64,000 nucleotides of DNA from Schistosoma haematobium (taxonomy: Eukaryota; Platyhelminthes; Trematoda; Strigeidida; Schistosomatidae), in NCBI RefSeq assembly GCF_000699445.3, contig NC_067195.1, forward strand, positions 17,803,287 through 17,867,286. The letters are read 5' to 3'. Shown piece after piece: positions 58,857 to 64,000 of this stretch (positions are counted from its first letter, which is position 1; each line of letters opens with the position of its first letter). The notes beneath the pieces are model-generated. The model did no database searches. It was not told the DNA's origin and was given only the letters and a program-made list of their open reading frames with translations. A program made the position numbers and the translations under genes.

Positions 58857-59060
58857 TTATCAGAATGGGTTTTTGTGGAGATTTTTGGAAATTTCACAAG
58901 TTGAAATCATGAGCCAATTGGGTTCGAATCCCGCGGGGGCGGGTTCGTGGATGCGCACTGCTGAGGAGTCCCATACTAGGACGAAACGGCCGTCCAGTGC
59001 TTCCAGGTTTTCCATGGTAGTCTAGCTTCAATTGACTCATGATTTCAACTTGTGAAATTT
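58857..59060 (+). repeat. SINE-T sense arm of fold-back pair
   Basis: 58857-58919 repeats the antisense tail start of the neighbouring copy. At GAGCCAATTG/GGTTCGAATC the sequence switches to a sense copy from the B box to the tail. Its tail (CAACTTGTGAAATTTC) is the exact inverse of private bases in the copy at 58450, so the two are related by a local inverted duplication. Confidence 0.88.
58949..59004 (+). ncRNA. Hammerhead ribozyme (SINE-T), fully intact
   Basis: Stem I GCACTG (58955-58960) pairs with CAGTGC (58995-59000). The core CTGAGGA is at 58961-58967. Stem II is GTCC (58968-58971) with GGAC (58979-58982), followed by GAAA (58983-58986). Stem III ACGGCCGT spans 58986-58993 and the GTC triplet ends at C58994, after which cleavage is predicted. 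It is the same over 56 bases as the opposite-strand ribozyme at 58538-58593. Confidence 0.88.
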
Positions 59061-59221
59061 CAAAAGTTTATATTTGTTAGTTTACCATTGCTTTAATGAA
59101 GCTATTAACGTTAATTAGAAAAATATCAGTAAAAACGTTTTTGTTGTTTTCCAGTTATTGGAAAATGCGAATATTTAATAATAATGATTGAATGTGTTTT
59201 TCGGTATTATGCTTTTTTTAT
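59061..59221. other. AT-rich spacer
   Basis: Nothing recognised. Confidence 0.5.
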
Positions 59222-59465
59222 ATTTGTATCAAAAGGGATTTTGTGGATATTATAGTAATTTTAATGGTTGAGATCATGAGTCAATTGAAGCTGAACCATC
59301 ATGGAAAACCTGGAACCGCTAGACGGCCGTTTCGTCCTATTGTGGGAGTTCTTAGCATTGCGAACCTACGATCCCGCCTCACTAGATTCGAACCCAGAAC
59401 CTATCAGTCTCGCGCGCGATCGCTTAACCACTAGATCACTGAGCCGGCATCCAAGTGTGTTAATA
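59222..59465 (-). repeat. SINE-T copy
   Basis: Antisense copy with a clear reverse B box (AGATTCGAACCCAG) and the GCGCGCGATCGCTTAACC head. The core reads CTAAGAA although GAAA and GTC are retained; inactive. The frame at 59192-59434 is this SINE. Confidence 0.88.
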
Positions 59466-59640
59466 TGTTAATGTTGTTAATTTGCCTATACTGGTCGCAT
59501 GAGAAAAACCGCCATACTTAATTCATTGTAGATGTGATGTTCTTCGTGATAAATTAGTTAGTTGGATTAAAATGACTTTTGTGGAACTATTCATTACTTG
59601 CCACTTTTTAACGAACCACTATCGTCTAGTGTAAAATATT
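59466..59640. other. AT-rich spacer
   Basis: Nothing recognised. Confidence 0.5.
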
Positions 59641-59644
59641 GAAT

Positions 59645-59900
59645 ACCATAATTTACATTATGGACTCACGTTGTATAAATAACCAGTGAAAACCAGACAT
59701 ATATATAAATTCACAACTCTAGCAGGTATTGAGTTCAGAACCCTCAGACCACATGACCATCGCTTTACTTTCAGATTACTGATATAGGATTACTAAAGTC
59801 TAACAATCCACAATATTGCTTAACTTTCATCCATTCTTGTTGGTGAGATTTGTCTCACAACTGATATGATTGTTCTCTTGATTTATTGTCAGATTAATTA
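59645..59900 (-). repeat. Probable ancient SINE-T copy
   Basis: CCAGTGAAAACC, GAGTTCAGAACCCTCAGACC and AAAGTCTAACAATCCACAA keep the order of SINE-T antisense landmarks but with heavy divergence. Confidence 0.4.
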
Positions 59901-60339
59901 CGGTTTAACCTTGAATTTTTCTCAATATTCTAGAACTGTTACTTAGATTTTTTGCAGTTTATTGATACATTTTTATAAATCAAAACTTTACTAGGATTTA
60001 GTATTCTAAACGCCATATTAACCAATGACAAAATGTTCATGTCTTAAATTTTAAACTATCTTTAGAACTTTAGGGAAATAAACCAGTTGACTTCTATGTA
60101 GCTATGAAGAGAACAAGCAATAATACAGTGCTTTCATTTCATTCTTCAAATACACACCTTTACATTTCGTCTTTATGCACTATGTTCTCAATATTTAGTC
60201 TTTCAAATTCTCGTTGCTCATGTGATTATTTCAACTCCTTCACTATTCATTCTGTTAATTACATCTAGTCGTGCTACTATAGTTTGACAACTTGAGTTAA
60301 TACATATTTATCTCACTCTTTAAATTGATCATGATGATG
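59901..60339. other. AT-rich spacer
   Basis: Nothing recognised. Confidence 0.5.
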
Positions 60340-60590
60340 TCTAATACTTATGTTGGTAGATATGAGTAGTATGTAGCAGCAATCAGGAGTAGAATGCCTG
60401 CCATCATAAGATTGAATTGAAGAGAACAGGGAGGGAATCAAAGAACAATTGGAATAACGACTGATTTTAATGAATTTCGAAGTATGTAACGGACAAATGA
60501 AAGAAGATGTGCAGATAATCCATTAAATGTATGTTTTTCGCATTTTATGAAAGCTTATGATTTTCCGTTCACAACAATATGAAATTTCAA
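60340..60590 (+). repeat. R290 repeat, copy 10
   Basis: Sense copy: TACTTATGTTGG...AGTAGTATGTAGCAGCAATCAGG, AGAATGCCTGCCATC, then TGTATGTTTTTCGCATTTTATG. The right end is degraded. Confidence 0.6.
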
Positions 60591-61575
60591 GATGCTAATT
60601 ACCACAATAAACTTTTAATAATAAAACATATTATAAATGGAGGATTATGTTTTAAGAATACAAAGGGAAGATATACATTTTAGGTTGCTACTAAATGTTT
60701 TGTCATATAATTTGAATTTCTAACATTATATCAGGTTGAATTTAAGAAATAAGTAATAAATATGAAAAATATATCTGTGACAGTTTGTATCATTTTGTAG
60801 CTAGTGTTTCAGAATGCATTTCACCTGTCATTGTTGTCTCAACCACTGAGACTCAAACGCACTCAAATGTAGAGATTTAGCTCTTTGACCTGGTTACTGG
60901 CCGTGATCTAAAAATAGGGTTGAAGATATATATTTTACTTGTAAGAGTTTATAATTTCTTATTCTTTACAGAATAATGATTCTCAAAACAAGCTACTTGC
61001 TACCTGGAGTCAATAGCTCATTGAATGTACTGAGTTAGAGTATGAGTATGAGCATAAATATTCGGATAAAACTGCATCAAGCTAATGAGCCACAGATAGC
61101 ACCAAACGTTTGTGTTCAATTTCATTGCCAGTCATTAACCAACTCGAATTAGAAATATATTGTTTGTACCTCTTATATACAGTAAAATTGGTTATCATTT
61201 AATTTGACGAGATCAGTCACTTCTTTACATCTTAATTCTCAAATGTTAAAAGAAGGCTAGTGAAGATTTTGTAATATCTATCTTTTTCTCTAAAATCACG
61301 TTTTTGTATCTACTTTGAATGTCATGTGGAAATAAGTCATAGGTATTCAGTAAATAAATGGCAATCCATTATTACTATTACTATTATTATTATTATTATT
61401 ATTCAGCATCAATTCATTTACAGTTTACCAATAAAAATGAAACTGGAAACTATCGCATGATGTTTGATTAGATGTTTTAACGACTATAAAAAATAAAGAA
61501 AACTCGGATATATGCTCAGACAAAAAATATAAAAGAAAAATTACCATGGCTAAATACTAAAACTTTTTTTTAAAG
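60591..61575. other. AT-rich spacer with (ATT)n
   Basis: (ATT/ACT)n at 61368-61403. A weak Smα-like patch (CTCAACCACTGAGACTCAAAC) lies near 60838. Probable upstream region of the acyltransferase gene; no promoter element could be singled out. Confidence 0.45.
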
Positions 61576-61626
61576 ATGAACAATCTAAATTACAAATTGC
61601 ATGTTATATTAGTTCTTATCATTTTA
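61576..61626 (+). CDS. Candidate signal-peptide exon of the acyltransferase gene
   Basis: ATG at 61576 opens a 23-codon frame whose first residues are MNNLNYKLHVILVLIILVS, a good signal peptide (short polar N-terminus, then a hydrophobic core). A consensus donor GTAAGT lies at 61627. A secreted or lysosomal lipase needs such an exon and it sits 640 bp upstream of the next exon. Problem: the GTAAGT donor leaves phase 0, whereas the strongest acceptor (62264) needs one leftover base. An exon ending at 61630 (donor GTTGTT), or an acceptor at 62236, would fit. Only the location, peptide character and donor support the link. Confidence 0.45.
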
Positions 61627-61789
61627 GTAAGTTGTTGTATTGTTTAATGATAATAACGTATTGTTCTAAGGTGGCAATACTGATGTTTATGAAAGAGCAA
61701 TTTATTGAATAATCATGCTTGTTACAATCTTATATTATTGTCTTTTACAGTTTGTATTTATTTAGTGTTTATATTATTTAATGGTTTAA

Positions 61790-62140
61790 TTCATCAGTGG
61801 ATCTAAGCTAGACTACCATTGAAAACCTAGAACCACTGAATGAACGTTTCGTCCTAGTATGAGATTCCTCAGCAGTGCGCATCCACAATCACGCACAGGA
61901 GACTCAAGCCCAGGACCTTAAGTTTCTCACGCGAACGTTAAAACTCTAGACGGCTAACCGCCTAACGGTGATAATGTCTAACTTTAATCAATCCATGACC
62001 TTGTACAAACTCTATCTATTGTCTAAGCTGGATAACTGTCTCCATCCGACTCGGATGAGTCTCCAGGTTCACTGTAGTGGTCTAGCGTACATCGACTCAT
62101 AAAGTTAACTATTAAAATCACTACAATCTCCACAAATCTC
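61790..62140 (-). repeat. SINE-T inverted pair in the probable first intron
   Basis: Antisense copy 61790-62060 (CTAAGCTAGACTACCATTG, CTCAGCAGTGCGCATCC) followed by a sense tail 62085-62140 (TGGTCTAGCGTACATCG, CTACAATCTCCACAAATC). The ribozyme keeps CTGAGGA and GAAA, but stem II and the cleavage site are altered. Confidence 0.8.
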
Positions 62141-62264
62141 CATTCTCATATCATTTACTCCTTGTATTTCGAGAAAAAAATATTATCTTACATGAAAACT
62201 AATTATTTAACAACAATCATAATAATACAAAAATAGACTTTGTTTTTTGATTATCAATTTGCAG

Positions 62265-62712
62265 GTCATACAAAAAATATATTACTCAAATATATGGATG
62301 AGAATATTTCAAATCCAATTATATTAATTCCTGGTCTAGGAGGAGCTCAAGCTTATTGTCAACTAAAACAACCAAAATCTAATGAATTCCCAATATGGCT
62401 TAATCTATTTTATATGATGATTCCCGAAAAATTACGACATTATTTCGGGTAATTTAATTATTAAATTAAATTATTCTTTATTTACCAATAGTTTATATCT
62501 TAATCCGATTACATTGAATAGTGAAAATACTGACGCATGTAATGTTATATTCCCTGGTTGGGGTGATACACACACAATTGAATATTTACAGACGAATGGT
62601 TTTCGTTTTTTTAATTATTTTGGTCGCCTTGTGAATTCTTTGTTACAGAATAAATTTTTCGTTAAAAACTTTACACTTCGTGGTGCTCCATATGATTTTC
62701 GTAGATTACCAT
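62265..62712 (+). CDS. Lecithin:cholesterol acyltransferase / group XV phospholipase A2-like gene, two exons (partial)
   Basis: Exons 62265-62448 and 62492-62712 are separated by a 43-nt GT-AG intron (62449-62491) that keeps frame (GG|T = Gly). Exon one reads HTKNILLKYMDENISNP, IILIPGLGGAQ and FPIWLNLF; exon two reads NVIFPGWGDTHTIEYL and LRGAPYDFRRLP. These match the N-terminal part of the LCAT/PLA2G15 family: the first β-strand with its oxyanion loop (V-PG-GG), the IWLNL lid region, the PG-G-T--E-L segment and RGAPYDWRR. Family members are secreted or lysosomal α/β-hydrolases that cleave and transfer sn-2 acyl groups of phospholipids. A donor GTAAGT at 62713 ends exon two in phase 1. The Ser nucleophile and the Asp and His are in later exons beyond the window. 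No frame damage is seen, so it is probably a working host gene. Confidence 0.9.
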
Positions 62713-63394
62713 GTAAGTGCTTATCTAATCGAAGATTTATTCTCATTCATTCTGAGTATTGCACATTGTCCTATGAAATAAAATTACAAACTGGAGATGT
62801 TTACTATCACAACTGAATAGTCCACTTATTAAAATGTTGAGACATAATCAAATAGCAGATCCTGAACAAATAAACTTGATAAACAGTTAACTTGTTAATT
62901 ATAGTGCAGTGAATGTTTATAAACTATCGGAAATAAACATTTTATTTCGCAGTTCATGTCCACTTTTTTACCAGCTTTAAAACTGGAAACGTCATATATT
63001 GACATTATTACCTCAGGGGATTAAACTATGGAAATTCATAGTTTATAATGAACACACTGAACTAATAAACTCGGAACTAGAGTGCACATTCCCGATTTTA
63101 ATAATAACAAAAACACTATATTATAATATTTCCTATACAATCTCTTTGAAAGTTTCTCACTAGTTAACAATGACATTTTCAAAGGAAATCAAAATAGGAA
63201 AGCATGGTTTATTGAATTTCTTAAGAAATGAATAATATATATATAATTAAAGTGTTTTTTCAATTTTTATTCCCCATTATTAGTTAAATTCATTTTAAAC
63301 TGATCCCCAAGTGTATCATATTACTTACTGAAAAACATACAAGTAAATAAAAGGATGTATGTACGTAATAAATGAGAAGTCAGGTGGATACAAC
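62713..63394 (+). other. Intron of the acyltransferase gene (continues)
   Basis: Opens with GTAAGTGC at 62713. AT-rich with no recognised exon. The next expected coding segment (about N-E-N-G-x-Y-F leading to the nucleophile elbow) was not found before 64000. Confidence 0.6.
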
Positions 63395-63650
63395 CAATTT
63401 ATTGATCATTACAAAGTTACAGAATATCTTGGTAAAATATAAGAACCATACATTAAATAGTTCATTTGCAAAACTTCCATCGATTGTCATTCATATTGTA
63501 TACGATTCTTTCATGCCACGCTTCGGTTCTACTTCTCTTTTTGTTTACTTCGATTCGATCTTGTTAGCCTTCTGATACTATGCATTCCATTTCTGACTGG
63601 TGTTACATACTACTTATATCTGTTAACATAAGTAGCATACACCACCTGTG
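63395..63650 (-). repeat. R290 repeat, copy 11, intronic
   Basis: Antisense copy from TACAGAATATCTTGG through ACCATACATTAAATAG, TGCATTCCATTTCTGACTGG and the 5' end GTTACATACTACTTAT...ACATAAGTAGCATACACCA. The frame at 63372-63575 lies inside it and is not a gene. Confidence 0.68.
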
Positions 63651-64000
63651 TACCAGTTACATAATTTTAATTTGTCATATTTTAAATCAATAACAGAATT
63701 TTTGCAATTTTTCACTTATGTAGAATAAAGAATATCGTAACACATAAGTTTACTCAGTTATAAGATTCATTGTAGCACCGTCTATGAACTTTTCTCGTTC
63801 TGTCTGATATTAATTTTATCATTTTGATGCGATAATTTAAACTAACTAAGTAGACAATATTGTAATTATTGTAATTAGATAAACAAAAATAATAGTCAGT
63901 ATTTAAGTATTCAAGAATAACCTTATAAATAGTTCCCACTTTTATCAATTAATTAAGATAATAAACGAAAGAAGGATATATCATCCATAAATATCTCTTT
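63651..64000. other. AT-rich intronic sequence
   Basis: No exon or repeat recognised. Confidence 0.5.

Overview
This is AT-rich, repeat-dense, gene-poor DNA from a metazoan nuclear genome, most likely a blood fluke (Schistosoma or a close relative). The evidence is the combination of Smα-type SINE sequence with a hammerhead ribozyme, a tRNA-headed SINE with a second hammerhead, RTE- and CR1-type non-LTR retrotransposon pieces, Penelope-like (PLE) fragments and a Ty3/gypsy element of the general type known from trematodes. The only candidate host gene also has a very short (43 nt) intron, a common flatworm trait. The species cannot be fixed from sequence alone. No rRNA, true tRNA, CRISPR or bacterial feature was seen.

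Layout. 1-13.7 kb: AT-rich spacer with SINEs, an inverted Smα pair carrying an intact ribozyme (1.7-2.1 kb), a solo LTR with perfect 5-bp target duplications (7385-7765) and members of an unnamed ~290-bp repeat. 13.875-18.954 kb: a nearly complete Ty3/gypsy LTR retrotransposon (LTRs, PBS, gag, pol, PPT) inserted inside a SINE, exactly at the SINE's ribozyme core. 19-34 kb: spacer, a decayed elongation factor 2 pseudogene (21.19-21.59 kb) between two copies of the 290-bp repeat, and RTE and SINE fragments. 34-54.5 kb: a mosaic of PLE, LTR, RTE and CR1-like relics containing two near-identical inverted duplications in nested order. 54.5-62.1 kb: a SINE cluster, including a fold-back pair in which both copies keep a complete hammerhead. 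62.2-62.7 kb: two exons of a lecithin:cholesterol acyltransferase / group XV phospholipase A2 gene, with a plausible signal-peptide exon at 61.58 kb; the rest of that gene lies beyond the window.

How it fits together. Apart from the acyltransferase, all recognisable coding sequence belongs to mobile elements or their by-products. The non-LTR elements are the likely source of the enzymes that moved the SINEs and the EF-2 copy. The most notable system is the SINE family (called SINE-T here): it joins a Pol III tRNA-like promoter to a self-cleaving RNA fold and repeatedly occurs as tail-out inverted pairs. Family names SINE-T and R290 are working labels used only in this annotation. All comparisons were made by eye.
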